Source: an uncultured Acetobacteraceae bacterium
Lineage (GTDB): Bacteria > Pseudomonadota > Alphaproteobacteria > Acetobacterales > Acetobacteraceae
Direction: 5' to 3'
Length of the DNA: 64,000 bases
Assembly: GCA_903877125.1 (NCBI GenBank)
Contig: CAIRCM010000167.1
Coordinates: 35,932-99,931 of the forward strand
Positions 51,653 to 60,666 of the stretch are shown in pieces. The notes under the pieces are model-generated. The model saw nothing but the letters and a program-made list of their open reading frames with translations. It made no database searches and was not told the origin of the DNA. The first letter of the stretch is position 1; the number at the start of each line of letters is the position of its first letter. Both the position numbers and the translations under genes were made by a program.

Positions 51653-52360
51653 CTATTTCTGGCCGGTTTTCCAGGCGTCGTAACGGGCTTTGTTTTCGGC
51701 GTTTGGCGGATAGAGGCCGGGCAAGGAGGCGCCGGCGTTCACTTCGCCCATGATCCATTCCTCCAGGGCTTCCTGTTCGGCGGCGACGGCGGCGACTTCC
51801 TCGATCATGGCTTTGGGAATGACCACGGCACCGTCGTCGTCGACCATGATGAGATCGTCGGGGAACACGGCGACGCCGCCGCAGCCGATCGGTTCCTGCC
51901 AGTTGATGAATGTGAGGGCGGCGACGGAGGCCGGGGCGGCGGTACCCTGGCACCAGACCGGGAGGCCGGTGCCGAGGACGCCGTGCATGTCGCGCATCAC
52001 GCCGTCGGTGACGAGACCGGCAACGTTCCGTTTGGCCATGCGGGCGCAGAGGATGTCACCGAAGATGCCCGCATCGGTGACGCCCATCGCGTCGGCGACG
52101 GCGATGCAGCCTTCCGGCATCGCCTCGATCGCCGAACGGGTGGAGATCGGGGAGGACCAGGAGGCGGGGGTGGCGAGGTCTTCGCGGGCGGGGACGAAGC
52201 GCAGGGTGAAGGCGTGGCCGAGGAGGCGGGGCTGGCCGGCGCGGATCGGGCGGGTGCCGCGCATCCAGACGTTGCGAAGGCCCTTTTTGAGCAGCACGGT
52301 GGTGATGGTGCCGGTTGAAACACCCTTGAGGGCGGCGGCGATTTTTGGGTCGACGGTCAT
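51653..52360 (-). CDS. RraA family protein (4-hydroxy-4-methyl-2-oxoglutarate aldolase-like)
   Basis: A 235-residue enzyme of the RraA/HMG aldolase fold. The active-site region is seen as GDILCARMAKRNVAGLVTDGVMRDM (substrate-binding Arg and the DGxxRD metal site, around residues 101-125). CGGVAVFPDDLIMVDDDGAVVIP follows later. DGVMRD supports aldolase activity rather than RNase E regulation. HMG/CHA aldolase is a last step in the protocatechuate 4,5-cleavage route, which fits the extradiol dioxygenase and AAHS-type carrier nearby. ATG 52360 begins the conserved region. Confidence 0.88.
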   Translation of the reverse strand: MTVDPKIAAALKGVSTGTITTVLLKKGLRNVWMRGTRPIRAGQPRLLGHAFTLRFVPAREDLATPASWSSPISTRSAIEAMPEGCIAVADAMGVTDAGIFGDILCARMAKRNVAGLVTDGVMRDMHGVLGTGLPVWCQGTAAPASVAALTFINWQEPIGCGGVAVFPDDLIMVDDDGAVVIPKAMIEEVAAVAAEQEALEEWIMGEVNAGASLPGLYPPNAENKARYDAWKTGQK

Positions 52361-52487
52361 ATTGGGGCCTGCTGCTTTGATTCGGACGTGCGATATTGCC
52401 TCGGCCGCGTGGCGAAGGCCAGCGGTTGGTTTGGGTGGCGCGGGCAACCAAGACCCTGACGCGACAGCCGTTTTGTATTTTCGATTT

Positions 52488-53333
52488 TCAGCGGCCGGCG
52501 AGATAGCGTTCCAGCAGCGGTCCCCAGACGGTGGAGCCGCCGCGCCTGACGAAGAGCTGGTGACCGTCGGTGCCGAACGGGCCGATCTGGAGGAATTGCG
52601 CCTGTCCGCCGGCACGCGCATAGGCGGCATAGAGCGACGATGCGATGGTGGGATCGAAGAAGGTGTCGTTCTCGGCATACAGCCAGAACATCGGCGTCGT
52701 TGCGCCGCTGGCCAGCATCCCGGCGGCGACGGCGAGTTGATCGGGGCGGCAATTGGCGTTCGGGGTGTTGTGGGCATGTCCGCCTCGGCCGCCGGCCATG
52801 CTGACGATGGCTGAGACCTTGGGGTGAGGCATCGTGTCGAATGCCACGGCGCCCCAGCCGCCGGCGGAATGGCCGATCACGATGGCGCCGTTCGGTCGGG
52901 CGCCCGGCAGGGCGGTGGCGAAATCGACGACGGCGGCGATCTGGCGCGCGGTGTCGCGGCCGGCGGCGACGAATTCCGCCGCGCCGCAGTATCCGATGCC
53001 TTCGGAGAACGGTCCGCCGGTGCGGCCGTAGCCGGTGCGCATCGGGGACACGACCGTGTATCCGCGTTGCAGGAACCAACCGACGGTTTCGCTGTCGCAG
53101 GACATGGGCTTCATCGTTGGGCGCTCGCTGGGGTTTGCCGGCGAGCCGTGATTGATGACCACGACCCGGGCATTGGCTTGCCCTGGCGGGCGGCATACTT
53201 GTGCGAACAACTGATAGGTGGTGCCGTTGGGGTCGATGTAGGGGATCCAGACGGTTTCGTCGGTGGGTGCGGCCCAGGCATGGGCGGAGCACAGCACGAG
53301 AAGAACGAGCAAGCGTTGGGCGAGCTTGGTCAT
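52488..53333 (-). CDS. Exported alpha/beta hydrolase
   Basis: A 281-residue hydrolase with a signal peptide (residues 1-21, ending AHAWAA). The nucleophile elbow is VIGHSAGGWGAVA with Ser in GHSAG. The oxyanion region is VVINHGSPANPSER, and DxHQLF near the C-terminus (GTDGHQLFVR) supplies the catalytic His. The fold resembles dienelactone hydrolase and acetyl xylan esterase-type enzymes. Substrate is an ester or amide in the periplasm; not further defined. ATG 53333 is preferred to the 53345 codon. Confidence 0.85.
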   Translation of the reverse strand: MTKLAQRLLVLLVLCSAHAWAAPTDETVWIPYIDPNGTTYQLFAQVCRPPGQANARVVVINHGSPANPSERPTMKPMSCDSETVGWFLQRGYTVVSPMRTGYGRTGGPFSEGIGYCGAAEFVAAGRDTARQIAAVVDFATALPGARPNGAIVIGHSAGGWGAVAFDTMPHPKVSAIVSMAGGRGGHAHNTPNANCRPDQLAVAAGMLASGATTPMFWLYAENDTFFDPTIASSLYAAYARAGGQAQFLQIGPFGTDGHQLFVRRGGSTVWGPLLERYLAGR

Positions 53334-53385
53334 GCCTTGCAGCAAAGCAGATTTCGCAGCGGTTGTCAGGATGGCAGCGTCGCGT

Positions 53386-53904
53386 TCAGGGCCGATCGGT
53401 CTCCCGCAGGAACCGTTCGTGCATTTCGCGGGTCAGCGTCTCCACCCGTTCGGTCAGTTGCTTGGTCAGTTCGGTCAACTGGGTGTTCTGCTGCAACAGT
53501 TCCAGCAGTTGGTTGGCGCAGCGGGCCGCGTCTTCCTGTCGTTGCGCGGCGGTTTCGGCCAGGGCTTCGCGGTGTTTCGCGTCGGCTTCGGCATGTACGG
53601 CGTCGCGCTGGGCCTGGCGTGTCTGGGCGAGAAGAATAAGGGGCGCGGCATAGGCGGCCTGAAGACTGAAGGCGAGGTTCAGCAGAATGAACGGGTAGAC
53701 GTCGAAGCTGGTCAGTCCGACCATATTGACCGCGATCCAGATGGCAACGATGAGGGTTTGCGCACCCAGGAACAACGGCGTTCCGAAGAACCGAGCGAAT
53801 GCCTCGGCTTTGAGGGCGAACCAGTCGTTGCCGAAGGTCGCGGCGGTGTGTGCGTGGGGTCGGTGGAACCGGAAATGGTCCCGCAGGTTGGTCGACGAGC
53901 TCAT
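53386..53904 (-). CDS. DUF1003 domain-containing membrane protein
   Basis: A 172-residue membrane protein. Its N-terminal part has RFGTPLFLGAQTLIVAIWIAVN-like first and second helices followed by DVYPFILLNLAFSLQAAYAAPLILLAQTRQ, the DUF1003 signature. A long charged coiled coil (about 90-165) forms the C-terminus. Some members are called CRP-regulated or Mg2+-related, but function is not established. ATG 53904 lies 9 bp after GGAAGG. It is a single gene. Confidence 0.88.
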   Translation of the reverse strand: MSSSTNLRDHFRFHRPHAHTAATFGNDWFALKAEAFARFFGTPLFLGAQTLIVAIWIAVNMVGLTSFDVYPFILLNLAFSLQAAYAAPLILLAQTRQAQRDAVHAEADAKHREALAETAAQRQEDAARCANQLLELLQQNTQLTELTKQLTERVETLTREMHERFLRETDRP

Positions 53905-53994
53905 GATGGTCACCCTTCCGTCGTGGGCCGGGGATTCGGCACACGACGGAAGCGTATAGCAGCTTTTGGACCGTGCCCGGAACGGGGCAAGTTG

Positions 53995-55986
53995 TTAAAG
54001 ATCGCGGGCTTCCAGTTCCGCCAGCAGTTTCGTCAGATCGGTCACCGCGGTTTGCACGGTGCCGGTGTCCGTCCAGGACGGCAGGATGGTCGCCGGCACG
54101 GGCGGGGTGACGGCGACCTGGACGAGGTTGTGGACCTCGTTTGGGTCGCGCGCCAGATCGTACATCTCCCACTCCTGCGCTGCCTTGCCCGAGGGGTCGA
54201 AATAGCGGGCCAGTTTGTAGTTCGGGGTTCGGACGCAGCGGATGTGGTTGGGTTGGCACACCGCGCCGGGGGTGAGGGCGGGCACGGCGGGTTTGCCGCC
54301 GGAGCCTTCGCGCACGGCGTCGACGACCTGGTTGAAGAAAGCAAACTCCCGCATTGAGATTTGCGAATGTGTATTGGCGACCGGCGGCAGTGGGGCGGTA
54401 ATTTCATCGTCGGTGATGAACAGCACGCCCTGGCGGGGTTTGTTGTCCGGTCCGAGGACCTGATCGGTGGTCCCCGCCAACAAGTCGGACAGATCCGAGC
54501 CGGGCAGCGGTGGCACCGGCCTGGTGTTGCGGAGTTTCGCGGCGATCGTCTCGCGGGCGTCGGCGTGCACCCCGGCGAGGCCGAGGATGGTCGGCAGGAT
54601 GTCGATATGGCTGGTGAGCGCGTCGACGGACCGCTTCATGGCGACTTCGTCGTTGTTGGGGGGAAATTTCACCACGACCGGGACATGCAGGATTTCCTGA
54701 TAGGCGGTGTGCCATTTCTCCATCATCATGCCGTGGGCGGCGGCGTATTCGCCGTGATCGGTCAGGAAAATGACGATTGTGTTATTTGCCTGACCGGTGT
54801 CTTCCAGCGTTTGCAACACCCGGTCGATATGGGTATCGACCACCGCGTGGAGATAGCCGTAGAGCTGGATGAAATCGAGGCTCGCGCGATCCGGATCGAA
54901 CGCATAGGCGAACGGAATCGTGCCGTCCGTCGCGAGTTTCAGCCCGGTTTCCTTGCTTTGCCCCTTTTGGATGGCGTTGAACCCGACCTTGGATGCCAGC
55001 GCCAGCCCCATTTTGTAGGCGTAATCGAGTTGGCATGATGGTTTGGTGTTCAGCTTTTCGTGCGCTGTTGGCGGCAGCGCGGCACAGTCCTGCGGGAATC
55101 CCATGGGGTTGAGCGGCAACTGCATCGTGCCGGCTGTCGGGGCATTCGATTTCGTGTGCGCGGCCGGCACCTGCAACGGACCCAAGGGGCCCTGACTCCT
55201 GGGGGTGAACTTGCCATCGTCCGCAACGGCGACGAGCGCGGCATGTTCGGCTGGGAGCGCCTGCCCGAGGACCCCGGGATAAGTGGCGATGTCGTGGGGA
55301 TTTACAAAAGAGGCTACGGCGAACCATGGACGGGCGGCATTCGCATCGGGCGGCGGGGCGGCTGGATCGTTGGCGCTGGCGGTCGCGACCGCGCGGTTGT
55401 AGTTCAAGGCGAGGCCTTGGCGGCGGAGGAATGTGCAGACAGCGTCGGAGAAGCCGACGTCACGGAACAACCCGAGGTTGTTGATCTGGGAGCCGTGCGG
55501 TTCGGGCCAGGACTCCTCCCAATTGTCGAAGCCGAAGCGGTCGAGGGAGTGGCCGGGTGGATCGCTGACGTGCCATTTGCCGAAATAATGGGTGCTGTAG
55601 CCGGCTTCGCGCATCCAGGTGCCGAGGGTCGGGATGCCGCCTTCGGCGAGCCAGGGATAGTTCGGGGTATCGCCGTTCTTGAAGAGTCCATCGGTTTGGG
55701 TCACCCCCGTGCGGGTGCCGTATTGACCGGTATAGATCGTTGCTCGGCTGGGGGTACAGGCGCTGGCGGCGATGGTGTGATTGCGCAACACGACGCTGTT
55801 CGGGCGCAGCCGCATCAGTCCGGGGAAGAATTTCGCGAAGGCGTTGGCGTTGTCGACATTGTCGTGAAAGCCGAGGATACGTTTGAGATCTTCGTTCAAG
55901 CCGGCATCCGGCCCGTAGGAAAATCGGGGGTAGCGGTATTGGTCGCATGTGATCAACAGTATATTCGGCGGGTTGTCCTGCGTCAT
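53995..55986 (-). CDS. Sulfatase
   Basis: A 663-residue alkaline-phosphatase-superfamily sulfatase. The N-terminal metal site is NILLITCDQYRYPRFS (Asp15). The formylglycine motif is CTPSR at residues 77-81 in SACTPSRATIYTGQYG, requiring a formylglycine-generating enzyme not found here. GKWHVSDPPGHSLD and FLTDHGEYAAAHGM give the further catalytic and metal residues. No signal peptide is seen at ATG 55986, so a cytosolic place is possible. It is divergent from the MarR gene at 56138, with about 150 bp between. The substrate is unknown. Confidence 0.9.
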   Translation of the reverse strand: MTQDNPPNILLITCDQYRYPRFSYGPDAGLNEDLKRILGFHDNVDNANAFAKFFPGLMRLRPNSVVLRNHTIAASACTPSRATIYTGQYGTRTGVTQTDGLFKNGDTPNYPWLAEGGIPTLGTWMREAGYSTHYFGKWHVSDPPGHSLDRFGFDNWEESWPEPHGSQINNLGLFRDVGFSDAVCTFLRRQGLALNYNRAVATASANDPAAPPPDANAARPWFAVASFVNPHDIATYPGVLGQALPAEHAALVAVADDGKFTPRSQGPLGPLQVPAAHTKSNAPTAGTMQLPLNPMGFPQDCAALPPTAHEKLNTKPSCQLDYAYKMGLALASKVGFNAIQKGQSKETGLKLATDGTIPFAYAFDPDRASLDFIQLYGYLHAVVDTHIDRVLQTLEDTGQANNTIVIFLTDHGEYAAAHGMMMEKWHTAYQEILHVPVVVKFPPNNDEVAMKRSVDALTSHIDILPTILGLAGVHADARETIAAKLRNTRPVPPLPGSDLSDLLAGTTDQVLGPDNKPRQGVLFITDDEITAPLPPVANTHSQISMREFAFFNQVVDAVREGSGGKPAVPALTPGAVCQPNHIRCVRTPNYKLARYFDPSGKAAQEWEMYDLARDPNEVHNLVQVAVTPPVPATILPSWTDTGTVQTAVTDLTKLLAELEARDL

Positions 55987-56137
55987 CACATGTTCCGTTT
56001 CTGCATGGCGTGTTCGATTATTATGTTTCTTGATAGCAATATGGTCCCGGTCCGTCAAGCAGTCGCCCACTTGAGTTCCGCCGGCAAGTCTGGCAGGTCA
56101 TTCGCATACGCATGATTGCGCACTCTGGAGACCCGGA

Positions 56138-56557
56138 TTGGCAGACAATTTCGCGCTTGAAGACCATGTCGGTTTTTTGCTTCGCAAGGCGTACCAGCGT
56201 CATGCCGCGCTGTTCCTGGACGCGTTGTACGAACACGGGCTGACGCCGACGCAGTTCGCCGCGTTGGTGAAGGTCGTGGAGCTGGGGCGGGTGACGCAGA
56301 ACCATCTGGGCCGGCAGGTCGCGATGGACCCGGCCACGATCCAGGGCGTGATCAAGCGGCTGACGATGCGCGGCCTGATCGAGCGGACGCACGATCCGAT
56401 GGACCGGCGGACCGCGGTGCTGGCCCCGACGCAGGAGGCGCTGGACCTGATCGGCGCTGCCGTGTCATGTGCCCAGCGCGCCCATGACACCGCGCTTTCG
56501 CCCTTGTCCGCGGAGGAGCAGGTGGTGTTTCTGGGGCTCCTTCGCAAAATGGGTTGA
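56138..56557 (+). CDS. MarR family transcriptional regulator
   Basis: A 139-residue winged-helix dimer. The recognition helix region is HLGRQVAMDPATIQGVIKRLTMRGLIERTHDPMDRRTAVLAPT (about residues 54-95) with the DxRxxxxxLT wing typical of MarR. A TTG start at 56138 is chosen because GGAG lies 9 bp before it and MADNFALEDHVGFLLRKAY is the proper first helix. It is divergent from the sulfatase gene and 4 bp before the large flavoprotein gene, so it probably controls one or both in response to a small ligand. No operator is defined. Confidence 0.88.
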   Translation: MADNFALEDHVGFLLRKAYQRHAALFLDALYEHGLTPTQFAALVKVVELGRVTQNHLGRQVAMDPATIQGVIKRLTMRGLIERTHDPMDRRTAVLAPTQEALDLIGAAVSCAQRAHDTALSPLSAEEQVVFLGLLRKMG

Positions 56558-56561
56558 TGCC

Positions 56562-59500
56562 GTGACCGATACCGCACTGGGATTTGGGCTGACCTTCGCC
56601 GATCTGGCGGAGCGGGAGGGCTTGATCCGTCTCGATAAGGTGTTTCTGGACCAGTTGGCGGCCGGCGATGCCGCCCTGCATACGCGTCTGCTGACCGCGC
56701 GGGCCGCGCCGGATGCACTGAGCGACCGGGATGAAAGCGACCTGATCGTCGCACTTGGTCCGGTTCTGGACGGCTTCGTCGCCGATCTCTTTGGGATCGC
56801 GGCGCAGGCGCAGGCGCTGGCGGACGAGACCGTGCGGCTCGATCCGATCCATGCCTGCAAGCGGCTGTTCGTGCAGCGGCAGGCGGTGCGGAAATACGCC
56901 GACCCCAGCGGGTTCGACGGGACGGCGCTGCGGGCGGCGCTGGAGGCCCGATTTGGCGAGACGCTGACGGAGGAAGCCTTTGCGCGGCACGTGACCGCCT
57001 GGGAAGCGGCCGGGGATGCGGACGGGCTCGACGCGGCTCTGCGCTATGCGGCCTGGGCGACGCTGACGGCGGTGGGGAAGGCCGAGCACCGGGGCGGCAC
57101 ATTGTTCCGGACGCCGCACCGGGTGGATCCGCAGCACCTGGTGCCGGTGGAAACGATCGAGCGCGATGGGGTTACCATGCTGCGGCTGCCGGAGGCGGCC
57201 TGGCGGCATCGCGAAGGGTTCGCGCTGACCGACACCGGGATGGATACCCAGCAGGCGCTGGATCAGATCAACTACTGCATCTGGTGTCACACGCAGGGCA
57301 AGGATTCGTGCAGCAAGGGGCTGAAGGACCGCAAGACCGGCGCGTATCAGAAATCGCCATTCGGGGTGACTCTGGCGGGCTGCCCGCTGGACGAGAAAAT
57401 CTCGGAAATGCACACGTTGCGGGCGCAGGGCAACGTGCTGGGCGCCTTCGCCACGATCACCATCGACAATCCGATGATGGCGGCGACGGGTCACCGCATC
57501 TGCAACGACTGCATGAAGGCCTGCATTTACCAGAAGCAGGAACCCGTCGATATCCCGCAGGCCGAGACGCATATTCTCCGGGATGTTCTGGCTCTGCCCT
57601 GGGGGTTCGAGATCTACGCGCTGCTGACGCGATGGAACCCGCTGGATATTCGGCGCCCCCTGCCCCGCCCTGACTCCGGGCGGAAAGTGCTGATCGTGGG
57701 GCTGGGGCCGGCGGGGTTCACGCTGGCGCATCACCTGATGAATGACGGGCACACCGTCGTCGCCATCGACGGGTTGAAGATCGAGCCGCTGGATTTCGAT
57801 CCCCGGGCGCCCATTCGCGATACGCAGGCGCTGTTCGAAAACCTCGACGACCGGGTGCTGGCCGGGTTCGGTGGGGTCGCGGAGTACGGCATTACCGTGC
57901 GCTGGAACAAGAACTACCTGAAGCTCGTGCGGCTGCTGCTGGAGCGGCGTGCGGCGTTCGCGCATTTCGGCGGGGTGCGGTTCGGCGGCGGTGCGACGGT
58001 GACGATGGACGATGCCTGGGCGATGGGGTTCGACCACATCGCGCTGTGCATGGGGGCGGGCAAGCCAACGGTTTTGGATATTCCGAACGGGCTGGCGCGC
58101 GGGGTGCGGCAGGCCTCGGACTTCCTGATGGCGCTGCAACTGACCGGGGCGGCGAAGGTTTCGTCCATTGCCAATCTGCAGATCCGGCTGCCGGTCGTGG
58201 TGATTGGCGGCGGTCTGACGGCGATCGATACGGCGACCGAGAGCCTCGCCTACTACGTGCGCCAGGTGGAGAAGTTCGCCGAACGTTATCGGTTGCTGGT
58301 CGCTGAGCGGGGCGAGGCCCGGGTGCGCGGGGCCTGGTCGGCGGAGGAAGCGGCGACGGCCGACGAGTTTCTGGCGCATGCCGCCGCGATTGCCGACGAG
58401 CGCATGGCGGCCCGGGACGAAAGGCGGGCGCCACGGATCGCTCGGCTGCTGGATGGGTGGGGTGGGGCGACGATCGCCTATCGCCGCAAGCTGACGGACA
58501 GCCCGTCATATACGCTCAACCACGAGGAAGTGGCGAAGGCGATGGAAGAGGCGGTGCGGTTCGCCGAAGGGCTGACGCCGACCGGGGTCGATACCGACCG
58601 GTTCGGACACGCGGCGGCTTTGCGGGTGAAGCGTGGCGATGGGACGGAGGCGGTGCTGCCGGCGAAGGCCATCCTGGTGGCGGCGGGCACGCAGCCGAAC
58701 ACGGTGTTTGCTCGGGAGGATGGGCGGATTCAGCTGGATGGCCGCTATTTCCAGGCGGTGGACGAGACCGGCGCCAAGGTCAGCCCGGAGCGGGCGATGG
58801 CGAAGCCGGAACTGGCGCAGGTGCTGATGCATCGGGCGGAGAACGGACGGTTCCTGAGCTTCTTTGGCGATCTGCATCCCAGCTTCTTTGGGAATGTGGT
58901 GAAGGCGATGGGCGGGGCGAAGCGGGGGTACCCGGTGGTGTCTCGTGCTTTGGCGGCGGTGGCGCCGACCTCGGTTTCCGGGGCGGCGCTGATCGCGCGG
59001 TGCCGGGATTCGTTGAACGCCACGGTGCATGCGGTGAATCGGTTGACGCCGACCATTGTCGAGGTGGTGGTGCGCGCGCCGGCCGCCGCGCGGGCGTTCA
59101 AGCCGGGGCAGTTCTATCGGTTGCAGAATCACGAGGTTCTGGCGCCACGGACGGACGATACCGTGCTGGGCATGGAAGGGCTGGCGATGACCGGCGCCTG
59201 GACCGATCCGGACAAGGGGCTGGTGAGCGTGATCGCGCTGGAGATGGGCGGATCTTCCGACCTCTGCGCGATGCTGAAGCCGGGGGAGAAGGTGGTGCTG
59301 ATGGGTCCGACGGGGACGGCGACGCATATCCCCTCGGGTACCACGGTGGCGCTGGTCGGCGGTGGGTTGGGCAACGCGGTGCTGTTCTCGATCGGCGCGG
59401 CGATGCGGGCTGCGGGATCGAGGGTGATCTATTTCGCCGGGTACAAGGCGCTCCGCGATCGCTACAAGGTCGAGGAGATCGAGGCGGCGGCGGATACGAT

Positions 59501-59996
59501 CGTGTGGTGCTGCGATGAGGCGCCGGGGTTCGCGCCCAATCCGGCGCGCGGGCAGGACCGGACGTTCGTGGGCAATATCGTGCAGGCGATGGTGGCGTAC
59601 GGGTCTGGCGCGCTGGGCGATCAGGACGTGCCGCTGGCGGATGCCGAGCATGTGATCGTGATTGGTTCGGATCGGATGATGAACGCGGTGGGGCAGGCGA
59701 GGCATGGCGTGCTGGCGCCGTATCTCAAGGCGGGCCATACGGCGATCGGATCGATCAACTCGCCGATGCAGTGCATGATGAAAGAGGTCTGCGCGCAGTG
59801 TCTGCAACCGCATACCGACCCGGTGACGGGGGAGCGGACGGTTGTGTTCTCCTGCTTCAATCAGGATCAGCGGCTGGACTGGGTGGATTTTGGGGCGCTG
59901 AACGAGCGGCTGCGGCAGAACGGCACGCAGGAAAAGCTGACGGCGCAGTGGATCGACCGTTCGCTTCGGCAGTTGGGGTTGCGTTCGGCGGCGTAA
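56562..59996 (+). CDS. NfnAB-like fusion flavoprotein: GltD-like and PyrK-like domains in one chain
   Basis: A 1144-residue multidomain oxidoreductase. An N-terminal region (about 1-230) is not assigned. A GltD-type cysteine domain follows (INYCIWCHTQGKDSC near 238-249, GCPLDEKI, and HRICNDCMKACIYQ near 314-325). Next is a pyridine-nucleotide flavoprotein domain with GLGPAGF (about 376) and VVVIGGGLTAIDTATES (about 545). The C-terminal third is PyrK/ferredoxin-NADP reductase-like (FKPGQFYRLQ near 847, GGGLGNA, and a C..C...C cluster site in SPMQCMMKEVCAQCLQ near 1066). This is the NfnB + NfnA domain set in one protein. GTG 56562 follows the MarR stop by 4 bp. The electron partners and the function of the N-terminal region are unknown. 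Confidence 0.85.
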   Translation: MTDTALGFGLTFADLAEREGLIRLDKVFLDQLAAGDAALHTRLLTARAAPDALSDRDESDLIVALGPVLDGFVADLFGIAAQAQALADETVRLDPIHACKRLFVQRQAVRKYADPSGFDGTALRAALEARFGETLTEEAFARHVTAWEAAGDADGLDAALRYAAWATLTAVGKAEHRGGTLFRTPHRVDPQHLVPVETIERDGVTMLRLPEAAWRHREGFALTDTGMDTQQALDQINYCIWCHTQGKDSCSKGLKDRKTGAYQKSPFGVTLAGCPLDEKISEMHTLRAQGNVLGAFATITIDNPMMAATGHRICNDCMKACIYQKQEPVDIPQAETHILRDVLALPWGFEIYALLTRWNPLDIRRPLPRPDSGRKVLIVGLGPAGFTLAHHLMNDGHTVVAIDGLKIEPLDFDPRAPIRDTQALFENLDDRVLAGFGGVAEYGITVRWNKNYLKLVRLLLERRAAFAHFGGVRFGGGATVTMDDAWAMGFDHIALCMGAGKPTVLDIPNGLARGVRQASDFLMALQLTGAAKVSSIANLQIRLPVVVIGGGLTAIDTATESLAYYVRQVEKFAERYRLLVAERGEARVRGAWSAEEAATADEFLAHAAAIADERMAARDERRAPRIARLLDGWGGATIAYRRKLTDSPSYTLNHEEVAKAMEEAVRFAEGLTPTGVDTDRFGHAAALRVKRGDGTEAVLPAKAILVAAGTQPNTVFAREDGRIQLDGRYFQAVDETGAKVSPERAMAKPELAQVLMHRAENGRFLSFFGDLHPSFFGNVVKAMGGAKRGYPVVSRALAAVAPTSVSGAALIARCRDSLNATVHAVNRLTPTIVEVVVRAPAAARAFKPGQFYRLQNHEVLAPRTDDTVLGMEGLAMTGAWTDPDKGLVSVIALEMGGSSDLCAMLKPGEKVVLMGPTGTATHIPSGTTVALVGGGLGNAVLFSIGAAMRAAGSRVIYFAGYKALRDRYKVEEIEAAADTIVWCCDEAPGFAPNPARGQDRTFVGNIVQAMVAYGSGALGDQDVPLADAEHVIVIGSDRMMNAVGQARHGVLAPYLKAGHTAIGSINSPMQCMMKEVCAQCLQPHTDPVTGERTVVFSCFNQDQRLDWVDFGALNERLRQNGTQEKLTAQWIDRSLRQLGLRSAA

Positions 59997-60033
59997 CCCG
60001 CCCCCCGTTGCCGGGGAGCGGGGATAGGGCAGT

Positions 60034-60537
60034 TTAGTGCTTCATTGGCGCGGCGGGCGCGGCCGGTGCGGCCGGTGCCGGCTTGGCGGGCGCGGGTTTC
60101 GGCGCCACGACTTCGGCCGCCTTGACGACCTGACCGCGAATTTCGCCGCCCTTGTTGGTGTCCGTGTGAATGTTCACGTACCACTTGCCGGCCATGAGGT
60201 CCTTCATCTGCGCATCGGTCAGGGTGACCTTGCCGCTTGTCGGGCTGGCGACATCCTTGCCGATCCCGACGGCGACGCCAGCGGCGGCACCGGCGGCGGC
60301 CGGGCCATGGAAATGCGCGGCGGTGGCCGGGCCGGTCAGCCCCTGGAACGTCAGCGTATAAGACAGGGTCTTGGTTGCGGTATCGAGCGTGGCGAGCAGG
60401 TCGCCGGTGGCGGGCGACGTGGTGGCCGGAACCTCGGACTTGCCATCGAGCGCCGCCTGATAGTGCAGCGTGGCGGCGGAGGCTGAGCCGATCAGGCCGA
60501 TCGTGAGAGCAGAGGCAATGAGCGCGCGGCGGAACAT
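60034..60537 (-). CDS. CHRD domain-containing secreted protein
   Basis: A 167-residue exported protein. Signal peptide residues 1-20 (ending GSASAA) are followed by a CHRD domain (about 22-135). It contains YQAALDGKSEVPATTSPATG, LSYTLTFQGLTGPATAAHFHGPA and WYVNIHTDTNKGGEIRGQV, the hallmark of this beta domain first seen in chordin. The tail is an Ala/Pro/Lys stretch much like the linker of the protein at 19.0-19.5 kb. ATG 60537 follows GGGAGAA. Role in the cell is unknown; such proteins are often found at the cell surface. Confidence 0.9.
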   Translation of the reverse strand: MFRRALIASALTIGLIGSASAATLHYQAALDGKSEVPATTSPATGDLLATLDTATKTLSYTLTFQGLTGPATAAHFHGPAAAGAAAGVAVGIGKDVASPTSGKVTLTDAQMKDLMAGKWYVNIHTDTNKGGEIRGQVVKAAEVVAPKPAPAKPAPAAPAAPAAPMKH

Positions 60538-60666
60538 GGAATTCTCCCGGTCAGTTGGGCCGACGGCGGACTGCCCCTGCGTCAGGCGATTGGACATTCC
60601 ACGGTTCGGCTGGGAAAGCTTAAGCACGGCGTGCGTTACGCCGCCAGCGAAATAGGAGAGACAAAA

